From: Asterella californica
Taxonomy: Eukaryota; Streptophyta; Marchantiopsida; Marchantiales; Aytoniaceae
DNA length: 64,000 nt
Assembly (NCBI GenBank): GCA_036924285.1
Contig: JAYKYS010000008.1
Location: 17,283,001 to 17,347,000 of the forward strand
Direction: 5' to 3'
The notes beneath the pieces are model-generated. The model was not told the DNA's origin, made no database searches, and worked only from the letters and a program-made list of their open reading frames with translations. Position numbers and translations under genes: made by a program. This document shows, piece by piece, positions 11,708 through 23,320 of the stretch (within the stretch, counting starts at the first letter, position 1; every line of letters begins with the position of its first letter).

Positions 11708-13775
11708 GTATAAGAACACGACAAGAAAGAGACACACAACCACAAGAACGAGCCTTTCAAATAACCAAACCTCAATTTATGTATACTTTTGCAGTATAGT
11801 ACAAAATTGAAATATAGACATAAGTCGTCTGTAAACTATAGCTCAAATCCTTAATCAACATTCGGATCCAAACCTAAGACAATAACCTCAGAAGCGTCAC
11901 GACAACCTCCTACCATCCTAAACTCCCAAATACTTTATGTATCAACAACAACTGCAATATCATTGTCGTATCAATGTTATCATTTGATACGACAATGATC
12001 AACACCACAATCGCACCACCATCGTGAAGACCACAGTGACTTCAACTATAATTTTGTCCATGACACTAGCAAAAATGCTCAGATCGGCTTGATCCAGAAA
12101 AAGACCAATGCGCAGATCATGCAACTAGCACCGTAGAACACCCAACTCGTAGCAAAGACGCTAAAAGAAACATCAATCTGAGGACTTCTTCCTTCCTCCA
12201 ACTGATCTTCAGATAGGAATAAGGTCTATTCTCTTGACTCCAATGGTCCAAAGAACACCAAATCTGATCTCCAACAGTCGAGATAACTCCAACTTTCGGA
12301 TGCATGTGATTGAACATCCACAACCTCCTCCATGTGAACTAAAATCGCTCACACCGTTCAAACAGATCGCCTAATCAAAGATCAATCTCCTCCCATAAGT
12401 AGATTCGACTACCTTGAACTCAACGAGATCCCAACAAGCAGTTTGGAGGTCCTATTATTTCTGATCAAAAATTTGGTTGTAGAAAGTAAAAATCTGACGT
12501 AAATTGATTGCATGTGACTCAATCTCTCTCACCACATCCAACACAATAATCCAGTCCACATACTATCTCCTCTTATGCGTAGATGAAGACTCCTTGATTG
12601 CATAAGCACAAAGAACAAAGAGCTTGGTCCACTGATCGCGGAGAACAACCCAACCTCAAGTTGCAGGTAAACAAAACCCGATGAAAATCTTCTCCTTACG
12701 AGCCAATCTCCCTCACATCTCCCAGTTCCCTCGATGAAACTTCATAAAGTCTTCAATTTTTTGAAGAACTCGATGTTATGATCCCAATGGATCCAAAGAC
12801 ATAAAGTTTGGACTCCAGAATGGTCTGAACGGTCCAACTCTCCTTCGCAAGCACTAAAGCACTCCAATCTTCCCTCCCAACGTCTCAATTTCAACTAGAA
12901 CACACCTCTTCTGCACGAACCGTCTTATTCTCGAAATAATTAGCACAGATTTGAATGCAAAGACACCTTGTGCGCATGCATTTGACCTCTCAATCTCCCA
13001 AAATGTCCACCGGCAAGCTCCTTAAGCTCTCCTCTTACGTCAATCAAAGTCCGTGAGAAAAAACTTCCAGAAGACTCCCCAAAGGCTTTTTGGCTTGGGG
13101 CGCTCGTTGTTTTTCGGGAGCTCGTCGCTTCACCCCCATGTCGCTCCAACCTAGAGCATTTGATAAATAACAACAGTTGTTATTTATCTTGTTCAGATCG
13201 CCCTTCATAAGTTGTCTTATCTTGGTCGCCCCACCTTGGAGCGCTCGGTCGTCCTTGGATCGCTCTAGCTTGAGGTGCCCGGTCGTCCTTGGATCACTCT
13301 TGTTTGAGACGTCTGGTCGCCTTTGGATCTCTCCAACTAAGGGTGCTCGTCTTGAGCACTCAATAAATAACAACAAGTTGTTATTTATCATGATCCCTTG
13401 GATCACTTGTCATGTGGCACCGCTCGCTTCATCCCCACACCGCTCCTCCTTGGGCGTCAGATAAATAATAATATATTGTTATTTATTGGAGTCGATCGTC
13501 TTACCCCGGTCCTTCAACCCTGAGGTGTCGGTCGTCCTGGGGTCGCTCTAGCTTGGGACACCTTGATAATAACAACTATTTGTTGTTATCGTCTTAAAAC
13601 CCATAAATATAAAAATTTGTCGTAATTTCTTCGTCTTTTCTCCGTATACGGCAACTTTTAAATCAATTTTGATCACCTCGAAAAAGCGTATGAGTCACAA
13701 ACACATTTGTAACAACTTGATAAGATTTTATCTTATGACCTTAGTAGAACACTATAGCTGATCCACAATACGACA
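11708..13775 (-). mobile_element. Element I, 3' LTR, main part
   Basis: The reverse complement aligns over long stretches with the LTR of element D, for example GAGAGTTGGACCGTTC followed by GGAGTCCAAACTT and GGATCCAT-GGGATCA. The LTR starts at 13775, reading TGTCGTATTG on the minus strand against TGTCGTGTCG in D. A purine-rich tract, CAGAAGGAGTGGA, lies just upstream at 13776-13788. Together with 6366-6436 the LTR is about 2139 bp, against 2023 bp in D. Many substitutions show that it is much older than D. Confidence 0.82.
13162..13590. repeat. Four hairpin-bearing repeats in the LTR of element I
   Basis: Inverted repeats recur at 13162-13188 (GATAAATAACAAC, one base, and its exact complement), 13363-13388, about 13461-13488 and 13565-13590. 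They are separated by related GC-rich text with GGTCGTCCTTGGATC-like words. Spacing is about 100 bp or twice that. They lie near the 5' end of the LTR, in the part that would be U3. Confidence 0.75.
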
Positions 13776-15525
13776 TCCACTCCTTCTGAACCTACGCATC
13801 CTCCGACATGCACCAAGAAAATACAAGCAAGGAGTGGACCAGCACCTCACATGATCTTGTCACCCTCCTTTGTGTATCTCGTTCTCATCTACTATATCTT
13901 CGAACCTAAACTCAGAAGTGAGATCTTCAAGATTCATCTATTTGTCTCGTCTCTTGAAGATCTTCCCCCCCTTAATCGCAATCGTGATCTTAATCTTGGT
14001 TTTTCGAGCTTGTAATCCATATGTAGCATTGTCGTACACATTCTTTACCACATTCGGTCAAACAAACGCTTCGAGAATTTCCTTTAAGCATTATGTGGTT
14101 GTCTAGACTGTTGTCATATACAAGGACCCAATCACCTTCCTCTATCGTCTTAAGTCTTAGTCAATATCTTTCATCAAACCTAGTCTTGTTCCTCAACCGT
14201 GCTTCCTTTAACTGTCAAGAGCAACATCGACGTCATCTGATCTTCGCTCCAGTTGCCGAATACAAATTGTCAAAAGCTCTATTTCATCAGATCGTCCTCC
14301 CAAGATAACACACTCCATGTCAGAACGTGTTCCTCAACTAACATGACAAGTTTCTGACCTATCTTGAGTTCCACGAGCATGTAGCATGTCACTAAGTTGT
14401 ACGTCAAGCTATCAGCCCATAAGTAAGAGTAGAGATCACTCACGTGCTCTTCTTTTGCAAGTCTTCACCAACGCTTTCATGATGAGTGGATGATCGCATT
14501 TCCTTCGGGATGATAAGCAGTTGTAAGTGACAACTTCATCCCACACCTCGCAGAGTATTCACAAGCCTCGTGCACATCTAGCTCTCCTCGATCTGCAGTA
14601 ATCTTCCCTACGCACTTGTATCGGCAAACAACTTCTTCCTATAGAAATCAGTAAACTCCTTCAGCTGTCCGGAGTGCTCTTCCTTCAACTTGGTTTAACA
14701 AATCTTCTCGAAGAAGCACCAAGTACCTCATTTGTCATATCTTGACTGTCATAATAACCAAATCTACTACTCATTTGGAGTGAATCGATCAACAAATAAG
14801 TTGGATGTCAGATGTTCGAGTATATTTGACACGTTAAGCAAGATTTCACGAAAGTTATGACATCCTTGTAAACGTTCTTCCACTAGTACCGCTCCTTCAG
14901 CTTAGTGAAAGTGACTCAAATACCTCGATGTCTTACCCATAAACTATTATGATATTCTCTGAAGAGTATTCGTTGATCTTCCTTGTCACAAACCATCCGT
15001 AACAGCATTCCACCTTTCTGCTTAGGTTGCTTTCAAAGAAATCCGCCTGGCAACATGAAGTTGTAGGCTTTTCCTCGAACCCTCAAAACTGCTCGTTAGT
15101 CCAACCAACTTGCTTGGTTAGAGTATTGAGACATCGTCTAATAAGAGCAATTCATCTTCATACAAAATCCTTCAATGAACAATTCGTCCTCCCTCCCTCT
15201 GTGTGCAACAGTGTAGAACTTTACACATACGTAGTCAACATCATCAATCATGTCTTTTCTCCTCATCGTATCGTGCGTTTGATAACATATTTGTCATCTG
15301 ATTATTCTTTCTCGTGATAAGCTCAAACTCCAGATTCAATGATTTGATATACTCAATCCATCGTAACATCGTGATATCTAGAGTTGTACAGTTTGATATC
15401 ATCCTTAGCAGCGATATACGATCCAACTCGACCACCACTGATGCTCTAATCAGATACTCCTTCTCGGCTTTTATAGTCAAAACAATACCCCACGGTTCTC
15501 TCTTCACCTACGGATAACCTCGTTG
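13776..15525 (-). pseudogene. Element I pol: RNase H end and integrase relic
   Basis: At 15244-15507 the minus strand encodes an RNase H C-terminal block (KAEKEYLIRASVVVELD, LRWIEYIKSLNLEFELI, NMLSNARYDEE) that matches element D residue for residue at most places. Further left, toward 13776, broken frames correspond to the integrase of D, but stops and frameshifts are dense and I could not follow it throughout. The region ends at the purine tract in front of the I 3' LTR, which is the expected order RNase H, integrase, polypurine tract, LTR. It is interrupted on its upstream side by solo LTR K at 15526. Confidence 0.75.
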
Positions 15526-15529
15526 ACGT
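15526..15529. repeat. Left target site duplication of solo LTR K (ACGT)
   Basis: ACGT directly precedes the LTR end TGTCGAGG and recurs at 17347-17350. Removing K and one ACGT restores an ungapped 38-bp alignment with the RNase H of element D. Confidence 0.85.
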
Positions 15530-16365
15530 TGTCGAGGCGAGAGTTTCCTAGGAAAGGCGAAATTTCTAGCTGTGATACGATCGTGAAGAGGAGGGCGAAA
15601 ATCACACACGAAATATGGATCGCAAGAAAACACACCACCACGATTTCGATCCGATCAAGACAAAAAACACGGCGTGCAAGTAGATCTTCAACTCCAGAAC
15701 ATGCAGATTGAAAAGCTCACGCTCAAGGACTCAGAATATCAGAAAACTGCTCCTGTGAAGCACCAGCGCGTTCACCTAGAAGCTTCCCATTTTCTCTTCA
15801 GAAAAGTATGCGTACAAGTTGTAGATCTCCTCTCTACTCGATTCTGTCTACTAAGCTCAATCTCTCGATGTTAAAACTCTGATCAGTCAGGAAAACCTCT
15901 TCAGATGTAACCTCTGTGTAAAACTTCTCTCTTAGCTCTTCGATTCTCTCTACTCGATAGTCTCCGCACGGTAAACTCTACACTGCTCGATGATCGACAA
16001 ACTGCGATAATGCGATAATTCCATGAGAATTCTCTCTCTCCGGAGTACACCCCTCTGGGTTTTCCTCCACCCTACGCATCCTTCACTGTCACCTGGCAGA
16101 GGTAAAAGATACCCTAAACAGATGGCAGCAGAAAATTAAATCACTGATAAAAAATCTACACGTAAGAAGACTAGTTCACTAAGTAATATACTAAGCCTTT
16201 GCAGGTTCATCTGTACGGACGGCCACAGTCTCGGATATACAGTCAGCATTTGACACCTCCACTCGAAGTAACTCCACCACGGCTACCTCTGGCCACCGGA
16301 ATCACCTCGTTCTGACACGTGGAGCCCGAGTTATCACCATTGTCGTTTTCTGGCCCCTTAAACTT

Positions 16366-16548
16366 CGAAATGCCGTAAGTATTGCCTCAGGTATCAGTTT
16401 CACTTGATTTTTCGACCCAAGTGAATAATATTTCGAACTCTACATTTTTTCTTTTGTAAACTTCGAAATGCCGTAAGTATTGCCTCAGGTATCAGTTTCA
16501 CTTGATTTTTCGACCCAAGTGAATAATATTTCTAACTCTACATTTTTA
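16366..16548. repeat. Tandem pair of about 90 bp inside K
   Basis: The block starting CTTCGAAATGCCGTAAGT and ending in the AAGTGAATAATATTTC/T region occurs twice in direct order, starting near 16366 and near 16458. The two copies differ at very few positions, so the duplication is more recent than most of the surrounding decay. Confidence 0.8.
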
Positions 16549-16559
16549 TACAAAAGAAT

Positions 16560-16905
16560 TAGTACCTACTTGGAGTATCTTTGATGCCATCTCGCTACCC
16601 TAGGACTTAGAGGGCCGCAACCGAATTCGTACTATTTACCCCGACAACCCGAAGGTGAGAGGTCCATTTCGAAACCCGGTGGTAATCTCTCTCTAGCACT
16701 AGTGCAGGGGTAGACGGAGGCGTCCCGCATTCACGGTACGTTTAAGAGACATCTAGTGTCCCGCCCCTATGCAACTTGGTGCCCCTCATATTCTCCCGAA
16801 GGGGCCAGCCTACTCCAAGCCGGTTGTGAGTCTGAAGGGATTTGATCCGGAGACCTCCTCCCAACAAGTTTCTCAGCTACACCACGAAAGCTGATCTCAC
16901 AACTG
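16560..16905 (-). mobile_element. Candidate tRNA-derived SINE inside K
   Basis: The minus strand has RNA polymerase III promoter-like boxes at tRNA spacing: box A-like GTAGCTGAG at 16872-16880 and box B-like GGATCAAATCCC at 16837-16848 (consensus GGTTCRANYCC). A GC-rich body follows and the sequence then turns T-rich near 16550 (TTTTGTATAAAAATG). The ends are estimated and no target duplication was established. It could instead be an ordinary LTR segment with fortuitous boxes. Confidence 0.45.
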
Positions 16906-17346
16906 GTTTTGAAGACCAGTTTCTAAGCTAATATGCTAGAAAGCTGCGATATTTCTTCTTTCCTTTGCTAAGACGAAGTGCCATAACTTTCTCTAGACAT
17001 GCTCTTTTTGTACATTTCGAATTTTAAACAAATACAACATACTACAATCTACATGAGAAAAATCTAAAAAGTATTTTTCGACTCACTCAGATTTATGGTA
17101 AATTTCCCGGTATCAGAAATCTTGTAGAAGAACTCCAAGTAACTTTTTGCCTGCAACTCCGTTTGTAATTTTTGAACATACCACGGTGATCAGCGCAACA
17201 AGACCTACGCCGTGGTGTTTTCAGAATTTCGAATGCTCACTTCCTCCAGAATCGACTTCTCTGAGGTCTTAACTTCACTTAGAGAGAGACTAACTTCTAA
17301 CTGAGAGATGGATTATTCACTATGTGAAATAATTCACATCACGACA

Positions 17347-17350
17347 ACGT
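17347..17350. repeat. Right target site duplication of solo LTR K (ACGT)
   Basis: Second copy of ACGT, directly after the terminus CACGACA on the plus strand. Confidence 0.85.
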
Positions 17351-17471
17351 GCGCTTAATATCTTTGTTCCGAACCTAACCGTAAACATGTCTCCATTTGC
17401 ATCATCATGTCCAATAGCCCAACCTATCGAGATCGGACTAGTATCCACCGTAAGAACCACTGATCTACCAT
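17351..17471 (-). pseudogene. Element I pol: start of RNase H
   Basis: The reverse complement encodes VVLTVDTSPISIGWAIGHDD, followed by a VRFGTKILSAR block. Element D has VVLTVDTSPVAIGWAVGQDD at the same place. The first catalytic aspartate of RNase H (VDTS) is present. The segment is bounded by solo LTR K on the left and LTR fragment H on the right, so it is an exon-like island of the I polymerase left between two insertions. The RT that should precede it is missing because of the deletion described at about 20365. Confidence 0.85.
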
Positions 17472-20365
17472 TGTAGTGCTGCAGGATTTCTCCTTTTGTC
17501 CATTTAGCATAAAAGATGTCGTTCTCACAGAGGATTTGCACAAGTATCGCTGCTCTAAGTTCTAAGATCTGTTCAAACACACAAACACACGGGCTTTACC
17601 TAGAAATCTCGTCTTCTCACAAAACCACACGGCTTCTAGACCCTTTAGAAGGTGCCCTGGACCTAAACAAACAACTACAGCTTAAAATATCACATAGATA
17701 TCTACAATGAATCTCGAGAAGACGCTTTCTGCTTCCAGATCACGGCTTCTTGTCTTCTCACGACAGTCTTCCCGAAGCAATTCTCGGCTTTTGAAGGTTC
17801 AACTCGACTTCTCGCACCTCCAGAAGACTGCTCTTGCTTCGTAGACGTCAAATTACCACTGTCTATCACACATTGCTCTTCCAGTTTCCAACGGGGTTAG
17901 ATCAATCACAAGTTGTATGCCCCTTGTAGCCTTCCCAGGCTTCTGTCTATGAAAACGGTCTTCTTGCAGCACTACAAGACATTCGCCTTCACGGAAGCTC
18001 AATAGAAGTCTCGGAACCTCACTAGAAGAAGATAGAAGATGGGAAGATGAGAGAAGATGGGGAGGAAGAGAAAATCCAAACAAGAGGAAACAAGATGAAA
18101 ATGAGAAATTAAGACTCCGACAGGTTTCTAGTCCGGATCTTGACTAACAAGTCATCCCTGCTTGTAGTAATTTGGGAAGAAGATCACAAATTTGCTTACA
18201 GTTACACAGTCTTCTACTCGATGATGTCGTCTTCTACTGTGAGAAGAAGACTTCTTTTTTCTTCTGTCGTTGCTCCCTACTCTATCGTCTGAGATCGCTT
18301 ATCCATAGGACATGGATCCTAAGTGCTCCACTGGATGAGATAAGATTCGACTCTGCACAGCTTCTAACAATCACCGCCACTCAAGAAGAAGACTTCTCAT
18401 GTACAATTGGGTGTGAATTCAAAGAAACCCACTGCCCAGAAGACACAGACAAAGCTTCTGCACTCAAATCTGAAATCAATTCTCCGAGAAGAAGATATGT
18501 ATCTTATTCTCTGGTTTCGGGAAGCTCACTCCCTCCACTTCCTGCTCCTACTCCTTGACACACCAACTTAGAAACATGACTGCACGATGATGCCGTTCCC
18601 TGCTCTAGGCTGTCCATTATCTCTATCTACATCTTCGATCCACTGCTGGAAGCGAGAATGCATACCCCTCCTGTGTAATCCAATTCTATTCGTATGTATC
18701 TACCAACGGGCGTAATGTGTGTATAATGTGTCTCTCACATGTGTGTCTCAAATCCTACTCTGTATCCTACTTTATACTTATGTACTTAAGTCGCAAGAGA
18801 GAGTTCCCCTCCAATCCTCACTCGCAGCCAAGAGAAATGAGACGCTGTCAGAACGCCACCACCTCACATGCAGTCGACTCCCTTCTCAGTTTAGAAACTT
18901 ACTTTCTACTCTTGTGCTGCCTACTCTACGACATGGACAGTCATCTAAATTACAAAGGGAGTAGTCTCTCCCAAGATAGTAAAATCCGCTTCTTATCAAA
19001 TTAGTAAGTCAATTGTCTTTTTAACTTGCTGCCTACTCTAATTCGTTGGGTGTGATCTCCTCCTGATCGGTTCCTACCTGAACTCCTAAATCAACCTCTG
19101 ATAAAGTGGGAAGCTCTGCTGGTACCTCGGGTGTGACTAAGGTTGCTTCCTCCTCGATGTTCATGGCTTGCTCTTCTGAGACGTCTTTGAAAGACGGAAA
19201 CGTCTTCTGGAAGCTGAGTCCACCTGCGCTTCCTCGCTCTTCTGGGGCACTGGTTCGACACTGGGAGCTAGGTGGCTTCACAGTGGTCAGAGGAAGTCAC
19301 CTCCTCCACTCGAAACACCTGGGAAGACAACTCTACTTCTTGTCTTCTAGGGCTTCTTCTAGGATCTTCTCGGCTTCCAGCGCTGTCACTATCAAGTGGA
19401 CAGCGAGGTCGAACTCCTCCTTCTCCAATCTGTCCCGATTGTTGGTCCTAGAGCCTGGGAAGATGTAGCTGATGACCGTGAGATCGAGGGAAGACCGTAA
19501 AGCGTCTTCAAGCTCTCAATCTGCCGATCCAGGTAGCGGAACATGTTGTTCTTGCACTCCACTAACATCACCCTGGAATCGTTATCCCACTCCCTAGCTA
19601 GGGTGAGAAGCTTCCTACCCGCGGTGAAGTTGAACTTCTTACGAAGTGCTTCCACCATCTGCGTCATAACTCCATTCGCTCGGGCTTCTGCTTCTTCTCG
19701 CTACTTCTTCTCTACTGCGGCTTGTGCTTCTGCGGCTTCCGGTAGTGCCCTCCATGTCGTCTTCTCTTCTGCGAGAGAGGTGATCTTACCTTTGACCCGC
19801 AGAACCTCTTGATCACGTTGCTATAGACGTGCCTGCAACTTCTGGTTGCTCTTCCTCAACTACGCTGACTCCTTGGGAGAAGCGGCTGCTGCCGTCTTGT
19901 ACCTTGCTTCAAGCTTCTCCGTGGTGCGGAGATTGGCTTCCAGCGCGTCCATCTTCTTCTGAACATCTTCTTGCTGCATCAGGGTGCGCGGACCGAATCC
20001 AAGCCGCAGTGGCTTCTCTTGAGTCATCGTGCGCTTCTCCATCAACTCCATGGCTGACTGGATCTCTGAATAGAAGAAGGCGCTGAATTCCTCCAACATT
20101 CTTCTCGTAGAAGACAGGTTCATCTCCACAATCCGATCGGAGGTGTCTTCTCTGTCTTCTAGAGGCAAGGATACCTCTTCCACCATTGTGGTCTTCTGCT
20201 TCTGCACGCGGAAAGAAGCTACTCTTCTTATCTTCCAGGGTGGAAGATCTCTTTCCACTACAGGAGCGGTTCTGTTCGCGGTGCTTCCTCGAGTCGTAGT
20301 CGGAATGTCAATCCATACTTCGGCTTCTGGAGTCTTCGAAAGACTCCCTGTAGTTGCAGGTGTCT
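17472..20365 (-). mobile_element. Copy H: truncated family 1 LTR
   Basis: The plus strand starts TGTAGTG followed by GGATTTCTCCTTTTG, which is the reverse complement of the 3' end of the family 1 LTR. The sequence is then collinear with LTRs A, B and C until about 20365. There it stops in the middle of the LTR-borne ORF and joins the protease of element I. The 5' part of the LTR, about 2.9 kb judging from copy C, is gone. ACCAT at 17467-17471 is the likely target duplication, but its partner was lost in the deletion. Confidence 0.85.
19033..20365 (-). pseudogene. LTR-borne ORF, C-terminal half, copy H
   Basis: From the junction leftward the minus strand encodes TGSLSKTPEAEVW, PPWKIRRVASFRVQK, EFSAFFYSEIQSAMEL and LEANLRTTEKLEARYK. 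These correspond to the linker, basic patch and coiled coil of the LTR-borne protein in A, B and C. The frame is open to 19860 and then breaks. Later pieces include a KFNFTAGRKLLTLAREWD block near 19600 and an acidic tail ending near 19033. It is more diverged than the other copies, so H is an older insertion. Confidence 0.72.
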
Positions 20366-22098
20366 TCATTCTAACAGCAGTAATGTAAGGCTGTCCTAGA
20401 ATGATAGGATAGGTTGACATATCTTGTACAAAGAAATTCTGAACATCACTGATGTCACCCACAGTTACCTTGATGTTGGGACAAGCACCATAGAGTTCTC
20501 CTCTCTGGTTGTTGGCAGCACGGATGAGCCATCCATGGTCGGTGTCTATGGGCCACCTCCCACGCTTGTACAGCTCCTTAGACATCAGAATAATCTCTGA
20601 GCCGTGATCAATCAATGCCACCACAGGTTCCTCCAGATCTCTCAACTTCACCAAGGTCTCTGTGGTTGCTCTTGCCCAATGGTTGTGAGAGTAATGGCTC
20701 TTCTGCGATGCTTCCACCTCATCTTCAAACCTCACGTGCTGATACAAACTCCCCTCTGATACTTGAGAGCCGTAACCAGCAATCCTCATCCTCCGACAGT
20801 TTGGTCCCTAGAGCGTTAAGCGTAGCTGCTTCACCCAAAATCTGACGTTTCCTCTTGATGATATCTATGATAACCTCATGGAACTCACGCTTTGCAATCC
20901 CAAGAATCTCACCCAAAGTAAACTCAACCTTCCCATTCAAGATACGATTCTCTAACACCTGCTTCAAGTCTGTAGCAATCTCAATGTCAGAATGAAGTTT
21001 GTATACAGGCATCTTACCTTTCTCTTTGCTTCTCTCCTTCTCCTTTGGTGTTGTAGATGATAGATCCTCCATAGTTTCCTCTCGAGTAGGTGTTGTCTCC
21101 TGCCTTGTCTCTGATCTAGCCCTTTCACTCCTTGTAGCAGGTCGTTTGGCTGTAGAAGCCTCACCTGCATCCTCCCTTCTGCGTTTTTCTTCTAGTACAG
21201 CTTCATGTTGACTTCTTGCAACATAAACATGCACAGACATAGTATCCACAGGGTATGTAGTTTCTCGAATTGAGTTGCCAACCCTTCGTAGCACATCCTT
21301 GTCTAGCTCTGTTCTAGCTACGGACCTCACTACATCAGACCACAACCCAGTAGTCCCTTTCTCTCTCTCCATCTCCACTTTCACTCCACAGATAGCAACA
21401 TTCACAAGAGAAACAGCATGTGATGCTGATATCTCATTCACAAGTCTCTTCATACCACCCTTGCCAAAGTTGGTTCCCAACATCATCCCAGTCTCTCTCA
21501 GATGGATCTTACCATCTTTGAAGAAGATCAGATCCTTCCTCAATGCATCTGAAAACTCCCCACAATCTCTTCTTACATGGTCTAGGCTATCACACCATAT
21601 ACAACGATGAACAAAACCTTCTCTCATCTGAGGTCTCTGCATAGCAGGCTGTACATTCTGCTCCTTCTCTTCTAACCTAGTGAGCTTAAGCTTAAGCTCC
21701 TTCATACCCTTAATCAACTCATCAAGCGGTGAGTCTTCCTCTCTAGCAATTACCAAAGTGGGCTTAGTAGACAACTGCTTGACAGGAATTATCAGAGGTG
21801 CTGCTTCACTTATCATCACCTTGTCCATTCTTCTCTGTCTCTTGGTCAGCAAAGAGACAGCCTCTTCAACCTCCTTCCAGTCAGTCTTCAATCCTCTCTC
21901 CTCACTCTTGTCTTCTAGCAACAGTTCAAGCTTCTCCTGAATAGTCACGTCTGCTGCTTGTAAGAAAAGCTCGGTCTTCTTCATCTCCAGTGTAAGCTTC
22001 TTTGTCCTAGAAAGCTGAGCATACTGACGATCAAACTCCCTTAACAACTCATTTACAAACAAACCTTTGTTAGGCTTAACCATCCACTCCAAGAACGT
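20366..22098 (-). pseudogene. Element I gag-protease, 5' truncated by F and 3' deleted
   Basis: The minus strand encodes the family 2 gag from FLEWMVKPNKG onward, where D has FLEWVEQPRKG. It includes a CCHC zinc knuckle (CIWCDSLDHVRRDC, spacing C-2-C-4-H-4-C) and a lysine-rich stretch. The protease follows, with active site ALIDHGSEI and a downstream ILGQPYI block. The N-terminal third of gag is missing because element F is inserted at 22098. On the other side the protease is joined at about 20365 to the LTR-borne ORF of H in the same frame, giving an artificial 309-codon ORF at 19860-20789. A frameshift near 20780 separates gag from protease. Confidence 0.85.
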
Positions 22099-22976
22099 TG
22101 TCGTGGCGAGAGTCTTTCTTGAGGAGGACGGACCTCCTGACTGTGATCGATCAAAGAAAATGACCAAGAAGGAAAACAGGTTGCTGCAGACGATGAAATC
22201 TCAAAACACAGCCTCTTGTGCCCACCAATTGCAAATAAACACTCAAGCACGCACTCAGGTACACAAATATATCTCTCCGGAGTAGAAATGGCTTTATTTC
22301 AGTGTCAACTGCTTCACTGTTAAGAAATATCTCTCTCCTCCTCTCCTAAGTCCTTCTCAGCTGAAAATTCCAAGGAATTTGATCTTACGACAACCAAAGC
22401 CTTGTCAAAAACGATCTCCTTCAAATAAACCACCTCTGTCCGTTCAATTCTATTGCCTCCAAACCCCAACTGTATATCAGATGAAGCTCCAACCTCCAAA
22501 CGTTTGTCTGTCCCTCTGTCACGATCTCCCCGTCCACCTTCTCTATTCTGTCCAAAAAATTTCCTCTCTCCCTGTCTCCCCGCTTCTCATGCGCTTCCTT
22601 GATCCTAAATCCCTAATTCCCTTCCTTCTGCTTCAGCTCCCAACTCTCAATCCAAAAATCGCTTGAAAAGTCCCCCCGATCTTCAGCCGCCGCAGTATTT
22701 AACCTAAAGTTTTAAGGCCCCAGCTTAAGCTGCCCCCCTGCTGTCCTTATAAGTGCAGTCACTTATCAGAAGCAGGGCCCTAGCTTAAGCTGCCCCCCTG
22801 CTGTCCTTATGCGTACAGAGCTTTATTTACAAAGTTGGCCCCTTTTTAATACAAGTTTCACAGTTGCCTCCACAAACTCTACCCCTTCACTAATAAAGGT
22901 TCACATAACCTCATTCTCCATCGCAAGCCTACTCGATGATTATTTAACTAATTAGCAAAAGTTTCCTGTGCTCTTG

Positions 22977-23107
22977 ATGCCATCCTGAATATACTACAAG
23001 CCATCCAATGTAGACCGAAGCCCCAACACTTATGAGGCTGCCCCACAGGGCTTACAGCCCCCCCATATGCGCACCAGGTATCTCCCATAGTATATTCAGG
23101 ATGGCAT
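22977..23107. repeat. 20-bp perfect inverted repeat, 131-bp span
   Basis: The arm at 22977-22996 (ATGCCATCCTGAATATACTA) is exactly complementary to 23088-23107, with 91 bp between. The shape suggests a small terminal-inverted-repeat insertion inside the F LTR, but no flanking duplication is clear. Confidence 0.8.
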
Positions 23108-23109
23108 GC

Positions 23110-23320
23110 GAATGCTTAGGTCAGGAAGCCCACGATTAAAGAAGATATCGGTCTCCCGCCCCCAGGTATACAAGACATGACTGCATAGCCAACATAGACT
23201 CCCATCCGGGAGGCCAACATGTCAGAATAGGAACCAGAGGCCAAGAGGGATTGATCCTGAGAGCACTTCTCTCCTAGGCAGGCGCCCTATGACTGGGATG
23301 GCCTTTGGTTCCGTTCTAAA
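23110..23320 (-). mobile_element. Candidate tRNA-derived SINE head in the F LTR
   Basis: The minus strand reads like the body of a tRNA: box A-like CCCAGTCATAGGGCG at about 23283-23297, an anticodon-arm-like GCCTGCCTAGGAG, and box B-like GGATCAATCCC at 23247-23257. Box spacing is that of a tRNA gene. Acceptor stems do not pair well, so this is not a functional tRNA gene. Extent is estimated. It might be a SINE or a tRNA-like piece captured by the LTR. Confidence 0.42.

Larger units (their letters stand above)
15530..17346 (-). mobile_element. Copy K: 1817-bp solo LTR, close to the element F type
   Basis: Read on the minus strand it begins TGTCGTGATG and ends CTCTCGCCTCGACA. The 3' LTR of element F begins TGTCGTGTTG and ends CTCTCGCCACGACA. 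Both share a CTCCGGAGT block. It is flanked by the 4-bp repeat ACGT and inserted in the RNase H region of element I. It holds a tRNA-related SINE candidate and a tandem pair of about 90 bp. No protein-coding sequence is visible. Confidence 0.82.

Noticed and set aside
19860..20789. 309-codon ORF as a single host gene
   Set aside because: It is the family 2 protease joined by a deletion to the family 1 LTR ORF; each half aligns separately to other copies.
22099..22167. N-terminal extension of the element I gag ORF
   Set aside because: These codons are read from the F LTR terminus; true I gag sequence stops at 22098, where F is inserted.
23240..23310. A functional tRNA gene
   Set aside because: The boxes are present but the acceptor stem and cloverleaf do not pair well.
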